NCBI GenBank assembly: GCA_011391595.1
Contig: JAABQG010000027.1
Location: forward strand, 1 to 45,477
DNA: 45,477 nt
From: Hydrogenophaga sp.
Lineage (GTDB): Bacteria > Pseudomonadota > Gammaproteobacteria > Burkholderiales > Burkholderiaceae_C
Direction of reading: 5' to 3'
Each line of letters begins with the position of its first letter. Position 1 is the stretch's first letter. Below, in pieces: positions 9,128-17,388 of the stretch. The notes under the pieces are model-generated. The model worked only from the letters and a program-made list of their open reading frames with translations. It was not told the origin of the DNA and did not search any database. Made by a program: the position numbers and the translations under genes.

Positions 9128-9385
9128 TCAACGAGGCCGTCCATTGTCGCGACGACGCAGCCCGTACATCACGGCAAAGGCTGTGCCAAGCACCAGAGCG
9201 AACCAGCCGACCACGGCGGACGAGGCCACCATGTCCCGCATGCCGGAGGGCGCCATGAAGAGCGGGCCGATCAGCACGGTCAGGCCGATGAAAGCCAGCA
9301 GAACGCCTTTGTGCAGGAGTACGCGATCAGCTTTCGGGTTGGGCTGGGTCGCGGCGCGTGAATTGCGGGTCATGTCGGGCATCAT
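9128..9385 (-). CDS. Small two-TM membrane protein, hypothetical
   Basis: An 85-residue protein with a hydrophilic N-terminus and two predicted membrane helices (VLLAFIGLTVLIGPLFMA and SSAVVGWFALVLGTAFAVMYGL), ending in a basic RRRDNGRPR tail that would stay in the cytoplasm. Both ends would thus be cytoplasmic. No known family is recognised with confidence. The start may be ATG 9385 or the ATG three codons in; no strong ribosome-binding site is present. It is divergent from ylqF and sits just upstream of the R1 repeat and the DUF938 gene on the same strand. Confidence 0.65.
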   Translation of the reverse strand: MMPDMTRNSRAATQPNPKADRVLLHKGVLLAFIGLTVLIGPLFMAPSGMRDMVASSAVVGWFALVLGTAFAVMYGLRRRDNGRPR

Positions 9386-9498
9386 GACACGGCTTCGCGG
9401 CAGGGCGGGGGCGGACCTTGCCGCCGTGCCGCGTCGCTTGGTTCACAATCCGGTTCCTCGCGCTGCAAAGCAGCCGCCCCCGAAAGAAAGACTCCCAG

Positions 9499-10458
9499 AT
9501 GGCCATCCAGTGGTTTCCCGGTCACATGCACCTGACCAAAAAAGCCATCACCGAGCGCATCAAGGACACCGATGTGGTGATCGAGTTGCTCGACGCACGC
9601 CTGCCCGGATCCAGTGCCAACCCGCTGCTGGCTGAGCTCACCGCCGGACGGCTCTCGCTCAAAGTGCTGAACAAGCAGGACGTGGCCGACCCCGAACGCA
9701 CCGCGCTCTGGCTGGCCTACTACAACAGCCTGCCCGACACCCGTGCCATCGGGCTGGACGCCAGCATGACCACGCCGGCCCGCGCGCTGATCGACGCCTG
9801 CCACGGGTTGGCGCCCAAACGCGGTGGTCTGGCCAAACCCATGCGCGTGCTGATCTGCGGCGTGCCTAACGTGGGAAAGTCGACCCTGATCAATACCTTG
9901 ACGGGCCGCAAGGCGGCCAAGACCGGCGACGAGGCTGGCATCACCAAGGCCGAGCAGCGGATCACGCTGGCCGACGATTTCTACCTGTACGACACGCCCG
10001 GCATGCTGTGGCCGCGCATCGCGGTGGACCAGAGCGGCTACCATCTGGCCGCCAGTGGCGCCATCGGCCGCAACGCTTACGACGACGAGGCCGTCGCACT
10101 GGAACTGCTGGCGGTGCTCAAGCGCCACTACCCTGGGCTGCTGGAGGCGCGCTTCAAGCTCAAGGACGTGCCCGCCATGACCGACGAAGACCTGCTGGCC
10201 GAGGTCGGCCGCCAGCGCGGCGCGCTGCTCGGGGGTGGGCGCGTCAACTTGCAGAAGGCGGCCGAGATCGTGATGCACGAGTTTCGCAGCGCCACGCTGG
10301 GCCGCATCACGCTGGAGTCGCCCGAGGAGTTTGCACGGTGGGTGGCCGACGCGCAGAAGCTGGAGATGGAGCGCGCCGCGAAGAAGGAGGCCCGCACGCG
10401 CGAGCGAAAGGGTCAGCGCCAGGACGTTACGCTGCCCGCGCCTCGCCCCAGTAGTTGA
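9499..10458 (+). CDS. ylqF: Ribosome biogenesis GTPase YlqF/RbgA
   Basis: A 319-residue circularly permuted GTPase that assists late assembly of the 50S ribosomal subunit. The order of motifs is permuted: G4 NKQD at 58-61 comes first, then G1 GVPNVGKST at 121-129, and G3 DTPGM at 165-169. The N-terminal IQWFPGHM is the typical opening of this family and supports ATG 9499 over the longer open frame. The Lys/Arg-rich C-terminus (KKEARTRERKGQRQ) probably contacts rRNA. The gene end overlaps the convergent methyltransferase gene by 32 bases. Confidence 0.93.
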   Translation: MAIQWFPGHMHLTKKAITERIKDTDVVIELLDARLPGSSANPLLAELTAGRLSLKVLNKQDVADPERTALWLAYYNSLPDTRAIGLDASMTTPARALIDACHGLAPKRGGLAKPMRVLICGVPNVGKSTLINTLTGRKAAKTGDEAGITKAEQRITLADDFYLYDTPGMLWPRIAVDQSGYHLAASGAIGRNAYDDEAVALELLAVLKRHYPGLLEARFKLKDVPAMTDEDLLAEVGRQRGALLGGGRVNLQKAAEIVMHEFRSATLGRITLESPEEFARWVADAQKLEMERAAKKEARTRERKGQRQDVTLPAPRPSS

Positions 10459-11050
10459 ACGTCATCACGCGCGGGCCGCTGAGGTAGCGTGTTTGCAAGG
10501 TGGGGCAGGCGAAGCCGGCGGCGTCGAGCAGGGCCGGGATGTCGCGGTTCAGGTGGCAACCGCCGGCGAAGCGCCCCCACAGCGGCTGCAGCCGGTCCTG
10601 CCAGCGGGCCACGTCGGCATCGGGCGCGCGCCCGTGTTCACAGAAAAGCAGGGCACCGCCCGGCACCAGCACGCGGCGCATCTCGCGCAGCGCGGCGACC
10701 GGGTCGGGAATGGTGCACAGGGCGTACGTCACCACCACGGTGTCGAAGCTCGCGTCAGGCCGGGGAATCTGCTCGGCCGACAGGCCCACGAGTTCCACCG
10801 GCAGGCCTGCCGCCGCGATGCGCCGCAGTGCCCACGGGTGCAGTTCCATCGCCGGGTCCAGTCCGGTGATCTGGCTCACGCGGGCCTTGTCGTAATACGG
10901 CATGTTCAGCCCCGTGCCGATGCCCACCTCCAGCACGCGCCCGTGCGCCAGCGGCACGACCTTCTGGCGCTGGCGGCCGACTGTGCGCAGGCCGCAGGCA
11001 AAGTCCAGCGCCCAAGGCAGGATGTGGCGTTCGTACCAGGAGTGGGTCAT
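10427..11050 (-). CDS. Class I SAM-dependent methyltransferase (UbiE/METTL7-like)
   Basis: A 207-residue methyltransferase_11-type enzyme. Motif I is LEVGIGTGLNMPYY at about 40-53, the acidic loop is GLDPAMELHPWA, and motif IV is SFDTVVVTYALCTIPDP; the post-motif LVPGGALLFCEHG completes the fold. The NMPYY segment and the EHG after motif V resemble METTL7-type and phospholipid/quinone methyltransferases. The substrate is unknown. The start ATG 11050 follows 140 bases that hold a hairpin and an exact DnaA box. The end overlaps ylqF by 32 bases in the convergent direction. Confidence 0.88.
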   Translation of the reverse strand: MTHSWYERHILPWALDFACGLRTVGRQRQKVVPLAHGRVLEVGIGTGLNMPYYDKARVSQITGLDPAMELHPWALRRIAAAGLPVELVGLSAEQIPRPDASFDTVVVTYALCTIPDPVAALREMRRVLVPGGALLFCEHGRAPDADVARWQDRLQPLWGRFAGGCHLNRDIPALLDAAGFACPTLQTRYLSGPRVMTFNYWGEARAA

Positions 11051-11129
11051 GCGAAAGTGGGGCTGGCTGCGCAGCTGCCTGAAAAATGGGCGGCTGAACG
11101 AAACCCTTTTGAAATCAGGTACTTGCCAC

Positions 11130-11152
11130 CGCGATACAGGCAGTATCGTGGC
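11130..11152. other. Hairpin (dyad CGATAC / GTATCG)
   Basis: CGATAC at 11133-11138 pairs with GTATCG at 11144-11149 around an AGGCA loop, and the stem extends outward by a G-T and two G-C pairs to 9 bp. There is no T-tract on either side. It lies between the SRPBCC gene and the methyltransferase gene, both minus strand, and could be a factor-binding site or a weak terminator. Confidence 0.5.
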
Positions 11153-11153
11153 T

Positions 11154-11162
11154 TATCCACAA
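11154..11162 (+). promoter_or_regulatory. Exact DnaA-box match
   Basis: TTATCCACA matches the strict E. coli DnaA-box consensus. It is the only strict copy I noticed here, so it is not an origin; it may be a titration or regulatory site, or chance. Confidence 0.35.
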
Positions 11163-11190
11163 GTTTGTCCAGTGCATGCAGGGATAACTT

Positions 11191-11664
11191 TCACGCAACC
11201 TCGCCGCCAAATCGCACGATCAGGTTGTCGATGTATTTTTCGACCAGGTGGGTGAACTCGTGCTCGATCACCGGTTCAACGATCGCATGCATCAGGTGCG
11301 GCAAGGGCACGTGGACCTCGGCGGTGATCTCCAGCGCAATGAACGTGGATTTCTTCTTGTCCTTGATTTTCCAGCGCCCGCTCACCAGCGCGTTGCCGAT
11401 GCCTTCGACCGGCGTCCAGTCCACCGTACCCTTGGCCGCATTGCTCACGTAGGTGCTGGCGTAGATGGTCTGGATGTTCACGTGTTCGGTGCCCACCTTT
11501 TCCATCTCCCACTTGAAAGCCCCGCCGCCCAGGTCGGTCAGTTTGTGCACCTTGGGAAAATGGCTGGCCGACAGCGGGACGTCGGCCAGCACGGCAAACA
11601 CATCGGCGGCCTTGGCCTTGACTTCAAACTCGTAGCCCAGATTGAGGTGGACGGTGACAGACAT
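11191..11664 (-). CDS. SRPBCC family protein
   Basis: A 157-residue cytoplasmic protein with the START/Bet v1-like helix-grip arrangement: an N-terminal strand and helix (YEFEVKAKAADVFAVLADV), a series of strands (FKWEMEKVG, VNIQTIYASTYV, STFIALEITAEVHVPLP) and a long C-terminal helix (EPVIEHEFTHLVEKYIDNLIVRF). Such proteins bind hydrophobic ligands or act in polyketide or lipid metabolism; nothing specific can be said. It is monocistronic as far as can be seen, with about 140 bases before the next minus-strand gene. Confidence 0.82.
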   Translation of the reverse strand: MSVTVHLNLGYEFEVKAKAADVFAVLADVPLSASHFPKVHKLTDLGGGAFKWEMEKVGTEHVNIQTIYASTYVSNAAKGTVDWTPVEGIGNALVSGRWKIKDKKKSTFIALEITAEVHVPLPHLMHAIVEPVIEHEFTHLVEKYIDNLIVRFGGEVA

Positions 11665-11784
11665 GGCAAAACTCCTTGGGATGCGATTGAACGGGCCAAT
11701 GCCAATGATAGGACCCGGGCAGGTCGGGAATTAGGGAGGCTTGCCGGCCGGGCGAAGCGACAAAGGGCGGGAACCTTGCAAACG

Positions 11785-13464
11785 TTACCCCGCCAGTGAC
11801 CCGGTGATGCCTATCGAGTGGCCCAGCGGGTCGAAAAGCACGCCCGGATTGAGCACGGCCCGCGGATCGACCTCGTGCTTGGCGGCGGCGAGCATGCGGC
11901 GAAACAGCGGGTCGGCCTCGCGCTCGTAACCGCTGCGGTGGTCGCGCCCCACGGCATGGTGGTGGGTGATGGTGCCGCCGTGGCTGATCACGGCCTCGTT
12001 GGCGGCGGCCTTGATGTCGCGCCAGGCGGCCAGCGCGCTGGCCACGCTGCCGTCGGCCGCGCCATTGACGGCCAGCGTGAAGTAGGGCGCCGGGCCATCC
12101 GGATAGACGTGCGTGAAGCGGCAGGACAGCAAGGATTCGTTGCCGGTGGCGCGCTGAATGGCGGCCGAGACATCCGCCTTGACAGCGGTGTAGAAGGCGT
12201 CGAAGCGGTCCCACGTCACCGCGGTCTCGAAGGTGTCCATGATCACGCCCAGGCCCACGGCCGGGTCGCGCCAGTAGGGCATGCGCAGGAAGGCGTCGCG
12301 CCAGGCGCCGGCCGCGCCGGTGCGGTGGGCGTCGCCGCCCTCGGGCGCCATGGAGCGCGCCACGGCCGCGGCGTCGAACTGGCCGCCGTGCTCGCGCACC
12401 AGTTCGAGCGCGCGCGCCATCCAGGGCTGCAGCGGGTGGTCGGCGGATTCGAAGCCGAGCACCAGGATGGCATGGCTGCCGTCGCCGACGCTGGAGAACA
12501 CCGTCTCCATCGGGTCCAGCAGGCGGCAGTTGGCCGGGTTCAGGCCCGACTGCGCCAGCGCGCGCACGCAGGCCACGCCCTTGAAGTAGTTGTCGAAGCG
12601 CACCGACGCCGAGGCGCGAAAGCGCGGCGCGTCCTGCAGGCGCACCCAGGCCTCGGTGATCACGCCCAGCGTGCCTTCCGAGCCCAGCACCAGCCGATCC
12701 GGCGCGGGGCCGGCCCCGGAGCCGGGCAGGCGTCGCGTCTGCATCACGCCCGCGGGGGTGACCATGCGGGTGCACTCGACGAAGTCATCGATGTGGGTGT
12801 GCTGCATCGCGTAGTGGCCGCCGGCGCGCGTGGCGATCCAGCCGCCGAGCGTCGAGAACTCGAAGCTCTGCGGGAAGTGGCGCAGCGTCAGCCCGTGCGG
12901 CTTGAGTTGTGCTTCGAGTTCCGGCCCCAGCGCGCCGGCCTGGATGCGCGCGGCGCGGCTGGTGCGATCGACTTCCAGAACCCGGCTCAGGCGTTCCATG
13001 TCCAGCGAGACCGTGGCCGCGTAACTCGCCCCGACGGCCGGCTCGACGCCGCCGCACACGCTGCTGCCGCCGCCATAGGGCACCACCGCCAAATTGCTGC
13101 GCGCCGCCCAGTCCAGCACGTCGATCACCGCCTGCTCGTCATCGGGGAAAGCCACCCAGTCCGGCGGCTCGGGCACGTCGCGTATCCACATTCGCGCGAG
13201 ATCTGCATAGCTCTTGCCGTAGCTGTGGTTGAGCCGGTCCAGGGGCCGGTCGGAAAACATCGCCGCCAGTGCCGCCGGCGGGGCGATCCGCGGCTTGCGC
13301 AGCGCGAAGTCCCCGACGTTCGGCGCTGCCCGCTCGCCCTGAACGGCACCGAGCTGGTCGAGCATGAAACGCAGGTTCGTCTTCTCGCGCGCATCGAGCG
13401 CGGCGTCGGCCAGGCCCCAGCCCCAGAAGCGGCGCTGGGGGCGGCGGGAGAGGGTTTCTTGCAT
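11785..13464 (-). CDS. FAD-binding oxidase, alkyldihydroxyacetonephosphate synthase (AGPS)-like
   Basis: A 559-residue flavoprotein with the VAO/PCMH fold. The FAD-binding loop is PYGGGSSVCGGVEP at about 129-142, and RHFPQSFEFSTLGGWIATRAGG and LGSEGTLGVITEAW follow in the order seen in AGPS. The C-terminal ITHHHAVGRDH contains the HHH cluster that in AGPS is needed for ether-bond formation. Eukaryotic AGPS swaps an acyl for an alkyl group on DHAP; many bacterial homologues are instead annotated as FAD-linked oxidases with unknown substrates, so function here is open. Repeat copy R2 and the five-gene operon lie directly upstream on the same strand, with 149 bases between. Confidence 0.88.
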   Translation of the reverse strand: MQETLSRRPQRRFWGWGLADAALDAREKTNLRFMLDQLGAVQGERAAPNVGDFALRKPRIAPPAALAAMFSDRPLDRLNHSYGKSYADLARMWIRDVPEPPDWVAFPDDEQAVIDVLDWAARSNLAVVPYGGGSSVCGGVEPAVGASYAATVSLDMERLSRVLEVDRTSRAARIQAGALGPELEAQLKPHGLTLRHFPQSFEFSTLGGWIATRAGGHYAMQHTHIDDFVECTRMVTPAGVMQTRRLPGSGAGPAPDRLVLGSEGTLGVITEAWVRLQDAPRFRASASVRFDNYFKGVACVRALAQSGLNPANCRLLDPMETVFSSVGDGSHAILVLGFESADHPLQPWMARALELVREHGGQFDAAAVARSMAPEGGDAHRTGAAGAWRDAFLRMPYWRDPAVGLGVIMDTFETAVTWDRFDAFYTAVKADVSAAIQRATGNESLLSCRFTHVYPDGPAPYFTLAVNGAADGSVASALAAWRDIKAAANEAVISHGGTITHHHAVGRDHRSGYEREADPLFRRMLAAAKHEVDPRAVLNPGVLFDPLGHSIGITGSLAG

Positions 13465-13563
13465 GTCAGGGTCCCAGGGTCAAAGTTGGGCGGCTGGATC
13501 CGGCGCCCTGCGCGCCTGCGCGACGCCGCAACAGGTCCGCAATTCCATTTTAAGGAAAGAAAT

Positions 13564-13600
13564 GGCACTAGCCCAGCGTGAAATGGTCTCTATATGCTAT
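13564..13600 (+). repeat. Dispersed 37-bp intergenic repeat, copy R2
   Basis: The core begins GGCACTAGCCCAGCGTG and ends TATATGCTAT. The inner arms CCA and TGG pair around 8 bases, and the outer ATGGCA pairs with TGCTAT. It ends 13 bases before the stop codon of the MFS gene and is about 100 bases upstream of the AGPS-like gene. Confidence 0.82.
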
Positions 13601-13613
13601 CAAAAAAGGATTA

Positions 13614-14789
13614 TCAACGAGCTACGCGCCGCAGCTTCGGCATCAGCGCTGCACCCAGCAAGGCGAGGCTTGCCAAGCCCACCCCAGCGTAAAGGATCGC
13701 ATGGGCGACGCCGGTCGAACGCACCAGGGCGCCCGCCGCCACGCCGGATGCCGCGGGCACGACCTGCGAGATGATCGAGTAGATGCTCATGATGCGTCCG
13801 CGCAGGGCCTCGGGGGCCTGGCCCTGGATACCGGCGATGATGAAGCTGATCACCATGCCGCCGAGCAGGCCCATGGCGCCCAGGGCCGTCGCCGAAACAG
13901 CAGCGCTGGTCCAATGGCTCAGGGACGCAAACAGCAGGCTGGCCGTCATCGTGCCGACGAAGATGGCAAGGCCATGGTGCAGGTGCTTGCCCAGCAGCAG
14001 CGCCGAGACCCCGCCCAGGATCAGCGTCAGCGCCATCAGCCCCAGGTAGCCGCCGCGCTGAAGCTCCGACAGGCCGAGCACCTCGCGCGCCAGCTTGGGC
14101 AGCAGGATCTGCATCGGGCCGGTCATCGCATAGGCCATGATGGCCGCCAGAATCAGCTGCAGCAGCAGGGGGTTGGCCTTGACGGCCGAGAAGCCTTCGC
14201 CGATCTCGGTGAACACGCCTTGGCCGGGCCGGTCGCTGCCGCGCGTGCGTGTGCCCAGCAGCATCAGCGAGGCGGCCACGAAAAAGCCCATGCCCGTGGC
14301 AAACACGGCGGGCCAGCCATAGCGGCTGCGCACCAGGCCGATCACCACCGGCGCCAGGCCGAAGCCCAGCAGAACCTGCAGGTTGAAGATGATGGTGGCG
14401 GGCTTGAGCTTGTCGGGCGGCGCGATCTGGCCCAGCGTGGCCAGCCGGGCCGGGCCGACGAAGGACCAGGCCAGGCCGCCCAGGAAGGCGGAGAACAATG
14501 TCCAGCCCACGCGCGTGGCGCCGCTGGCGCCGGCGTCGGTCCACCACAGGCCGGCCAGGCACAGGATGAACAGCGCCTGTGCCGCATGAATCACCCGCGT
14601 CGGCGAGATGCGGTCGCACAGCACGCCGGCAAACCAGCCAAAAATGATGGAGGTGCCGAACGACAGCCCGAAGCCGATGCCTGAAAGCAGATCGGAGCCG
14701 ACCTTCTCCTGCAGGTACAGGATGACGGTGTAGTTGACCATGTGCCCACCGGTGAAGGCCAGCAGGGACGAGAGGTAGAAGGCGGGCAT
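13614..14789 (-). CDS. MFS transporter (operon gene 5)
   Basis: A 391-residue major facilitator with 12 predicted membrane helices. The loop between helices 2 and 3 has the MFS motif-A pattern GWFAGVLCDRISPTRV. The general form is like EntS/MFS_3 exporters. ATG 14789 is taken because the hydrophobic N-terminus begins there; it is 14 bases after the stop of the heme-propeller gene, so the two are translationally close. It is the last gene of the five-gene operon and is followed by repeat R2. It may export or import a product of the operon's enzymes. Confidence 0.87.
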   Translation of the reverse strand: MPAFYLSSLLAFTGGHMVNYTVILYLQEKVGSDLLSGIGFGLSFGTSIIFGWFAGVLCDRISPTRVIHAAQALFILCLAGLWWTDAGASGATRVGWTLFSAFLGGLAWSFVGPARLATLGQIAPPDKLKPATIIFNLQVLLGFGLAPVVIGLVRSRYGWPAVFATGMGFFVAASLMLLGTRTRGSDRPGQGVFTEIGEGFSAVKANPLLLQLILAAIMAYAMTGPMQILLPKLAREVLGLSELQRGGYLGLMALTLILGGVSALLLGKHLHHGLAIFVGTMTASLLFASLSHWTSAAVSATALGAMGLLGGMVISFIIAGIQGQAPEALRGRIMSIYSIISQVVPAASGVAAGALVRSTGVAHAILYAGVGLASLALLGAALMPKLRRVAR

Positions 14790-14803
14790 GGGGGTGATCG
14801 TTG

Positions 14804-16567
14804 TTAACGCGGGGTGATCTCGATCAGCGTCGGTTGCGCGTCTTCGATGTGCCAGCTCGGGAACGAGGCGCTGCTCACGTAGGCCTTGCCTTGGGGCGAA
14901 ATCTCCACGTCCCGGGTGAAGGTCACGCGGCGCTGCATCGGGAGCATGGTCCACGCCTGCGTGGCGATGTCATAGCGGTAGACCGAATCCGAGTTGGTGC
15001 CGTTCACCCACACCTGGTGGCGCTCGCGGTCCACGTTGAGCGAGTAGGGGGTGTCGCTGTGCTTGGGCGAAACCGGAAGATCGAACAGCGTGAACTGCCC
15101 GGTCTTCGGCGCATAGCGGGCGATCTTCGATTCGTTGAAGGCCACGATCCACAGGTTGCCGTCGCGGTCGGACCTGAGCCGGCGAGGCGCCCTGAACGGC
15201 GTCTTGATCATGCTCACCACGCCGGTGGCGGGGTCCACCGAGGCCAGCTCATCGGTGTGCATGCGGGCCACCCAGGCTTTGCCATCGGGCGTGATGTCGA
15301 TGCCGTAGGGCAGCGGCACGCCGGTGGAAACCTTGTCGACCTTGACATAGTTGGCCACCGGGATGCCCCAGCCGAGCAGCTTGAAGATGAAGGGGGTCAG
15401 CTTGACCGTCACCTTTTCCATGAACGTGCGAAACGGCAGGTCGTAAAGCGTGAACTTCTGGGTCGTTCGGTCGAACATGCCGACCTGGTTGGACAGCGCC
15501 AGCGTGAACCAGGCACGGTCCTTGGCGTCGAAGCGGATCGTGTGCGGATAGAAGCCGCTGTCCATCTGGTGCACGCGAAAAGCCTTGGTGACCGGGTCGA
15601 ACTCGATCAGGCGGCGCTGGTACGAGGGGGTGATGAAGATGTGCTTGTCCTTCGGCGACTCGGCCATCGAGTGAATGCCCTGGTAGGTCTCATGCTTGGG
15701 GAAATCATGCAGGCGCCCGGCCAGAAGGCCGCCGAGCTTGTCGCCCGGCTGCGGCGGGATCTTGTACACGGTGAATTTGCCCGTGGCCGGGTCGATCTCA
15801 TAGACCCGGTCCTGCAGGTTGTCGCCGACGTAGATCAGGCCGTTGCTGTGCAGCAGCAGGTCGTGCATCTGCGACATCGCGTCGCCGATGGGCATTTCGC
15901 GGATCGTCGTGCCGGCCAGGTCGGGCGACCAGGGCGTGCCCTGGGGCACCAGTGATGGGTTGGCAGCGATCTTCTTCCAGTGCGCCTCCAGCATCGGCGG
16001 AATCTTCTCCTGGCCTTCACTGGACAGCCGCGCGCCGTAGCGCACCATGCGCCGGATCGCGACCTTCCACTCTTCGGCGCTCCGGTCCCGGCGCAAAAAG
16101 ACGTTGCCCTGCTGGTGGCAGAAATTGCACTGGAGCATGAACTCCTTCTTCAGGTCCGGATCACCGAAGTCGATGGTGGACGACCAGGCGTTGGCCGGCT
16201 GCTGTGCGGCCAGCGCCGCGACGTCGGTTTCGGGCACCATGACCAGGGGCTTTTCCAATGCGCTGGCGGGCACGGTGAGGTCCTTGTAGCCGGGCTTGCG
16301 CAGGCGGATCTGCCAGGGATGCTCGGCCGGCGGAATGTCCGTGGCGCCGGCAGCATCGGTGAAGCGTGCCAGCTCGAAGAAGGCCTGCTGCAGCTTGCCG
16401 CTGGCGGCGTAGCCGTTGTCGGATTTGTCAACGGCCGCCGGGCTGACGGGCACGCGGCTCACCATGACCGTGGCCAGCGGCTTGCCGGCGTGGTCCCGGA
16501 CGCTGACGGGCACGGCGAAGGCGTTGACGGCGAGCAGGGCGGCCAGCGCGAAGAAGGGTGATTTCAT
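14804..16567 (-). CDS. Secreted c-type heme / Vgb-like beta-propeller protein (operon gene 4)
   Basis: A 587-residue exported protein. Residues 1-18 form a signal peptide ending AFA. Residues 20-110 resemble a carboxypeptidase-regulatory-like beta domain (RDHAGKPLATVMVS ... LRKPGYKDLTV). A single CNFCH heme-attachment motif is at 147-151. From about 220 to the end there are repeated propeller blades of the Vgb/NHL type, with phrases such as IDPATGKFTVYKIP and RTTQKFTLYDLP. The expected place is the periplasm. The start overlaps the upstream SDR stop as ATGA, and the MFS gene starts 14 bases after its stop. No catalytic triad of true streptogramin lyase is evident to me, so a redox or binding role is more likely. 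Confidence 0.83.
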   Translation of the reverse strand: MKSPFFALAALLAVNAFAVPVSVRDHAGKPLATVMVSRVPVSPAAVDKSDNGYAASGKLQQAFFELARFTDAAGATDIPPAEHPWQIRLRKPGYKDLTVPASALEKPLVMVPETDVAALAAQQPANAWSSTIDFGDPDLKKEFMLQCNFCHQQGNVFLRRDRSAEEWKVAIRRMVRYGARLSSEGQEKIPPMLEAHWKKIAANPSLVPQGTPWSPDLAGTTIREMPIGDAMSQMHDLLLHSNGLIYVGDNLQDRVYEIDPATGKFTVYKIPPQPGDKLGGLLAGRLHDFPKHETYQGIHSMAESPKDKHIFITPSYQRRLIEFDPVTKAFRVHQMDSGFYPHTIRFDAKDRAWFTLALSNQVGMFDRTTQKFTLYDLPFRTFMEKVTVKLTPFIFKLLGWGIPVANYVKVDKVSTGVPLPYGIDITPDGKAWVARMHTDELASVDPATGVVSMIKTPFRAPRRLRSDRDGNLWIVAFNESKIARYAPKTGQFTLFDLPVSPKHSDTPYSLNVDRERHQVWVNGTNSDSVYRYDIATQAWTMLPMQRRVTFTRDVEISPQGKAYVSSASFPSWHIEDAQPTLIEITPR

Positions 16568-17388
16568 GATCGTGTCTCCTCTGAAGGGGTCGGGAATTCA
16601 GCGCTGACGCGGCGCTTCATGGTGCGGGCGTAAAAGCCTGGGGCGAACTTGCGGACCCACCACGCCAGGCGGGAGGTGCGGTCGGGCAGCAGCAGGGTCT
16701 GGCCCTGCGCCAGGGCGTCAACAATCCGTTGCGCGATGTCATCGGGGCTGGACTCGCCCCCGGCCGTGATGCGCGCGGAGGTGGCCGAGCCGCCCTGGCC
16801 GCCCAGGGCCGCGCCACCGATGCCGGTGGCGATGAACGAGGGGCAGACCAGCGTGACGCCCACGCCGTGGTCTTCGACCTCCGTGCGCAGGGTGTCGAAG
16901 AAGCCGTGCAGCGCATGCTTGCTGGCCGAATAGCCGGTGCGCCCCAGCAGCGGCGCGTAGCCGGCCACGCTGGAAATCGCCGCCACCACGCCATGGGTCT
17001 CGATCAGGTGGGGCAGGGCGGCGTGGGTCATCTGCATCGCGCCGAAGAAGTTGACTTCCATGACGCGGCGGATCACGGCGGGGTCGGTGTGCTGCAGCAA
17101 GCTGCGGTGCGAGATGCCGGCGTTGTTGATGAGACCGTCGAGCGCGCCAAAGTGCGCCACGGTCTGGTCGACGGCGGCCTGGCACGCGGCAGGGTCGGCG
17201 ATGTTGCCGGCAATGGCCAGCGTGCCGTAGGGCAGGGTGGCCGCGAGGGCGTCCAGGCGCTCGCGGTCCAGGTCCATCGCGGCGATGCGGGCACCCTCGG
17301 CCGCAAAACGGCGACACAGCGCGGCACCCAAACCGCCGGCCGCGCCGGTGACCAGGATGACCTTCGCGGTGAATTCGCGCCGGGCCAT
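16564..17388 (-). CDS. Classical short-chain dehydrogenase/reductase (operon gene 3)
   Basis: A 274-residue SDR with the cofactor motif TGAAGGLG at 14-21, NNAG at 88-91 and a catalytic Ser140/Tyr153/Lys157 set (YSASK). An aspartate at the end of beta-strand 2 (AAMDLDRE) favours NAD(H) over NADP(H). The gene overlaps the next one by 4 bases (ATGA) and its ATG directly follows the stop of the upstream epimerase gene as TAAATG, which indicates tight translational coupling. The substrate is probably a hydroxy or keto compound shared with the neighbouring epimerase. Confidence 0.9.
   Translation of the reverse strand: MARREFTAKVILVTGAAGGLGAALCRRFAAEGARIAAMDLDRERLDALAATLPYGTLAIAGNIADPAACQAAVDQTVAHFGALDGLINNAGISHRSLLQHTDPAVIRRVMEVNFFGAMQMTHAALPHLIETHGVVAAISSVAGYAPLLGRTGYSASKHALHGFFDTLRTEVEDHGVGVTLVCPSFIATGIGGAALGGQGGSATSARITAGGESSPDDIAQRIVDALAQGQTLLLPDRTSRLAWWVRKFAPGFYARTMKRRVSAEFPTPSEETRS

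Noticed and set aside
11154..11162. Replication origin suggested by the DnaA box
   Set aside because: Only one strict box and no AT-rich unwinding region, dnaA or dnaN nearby.
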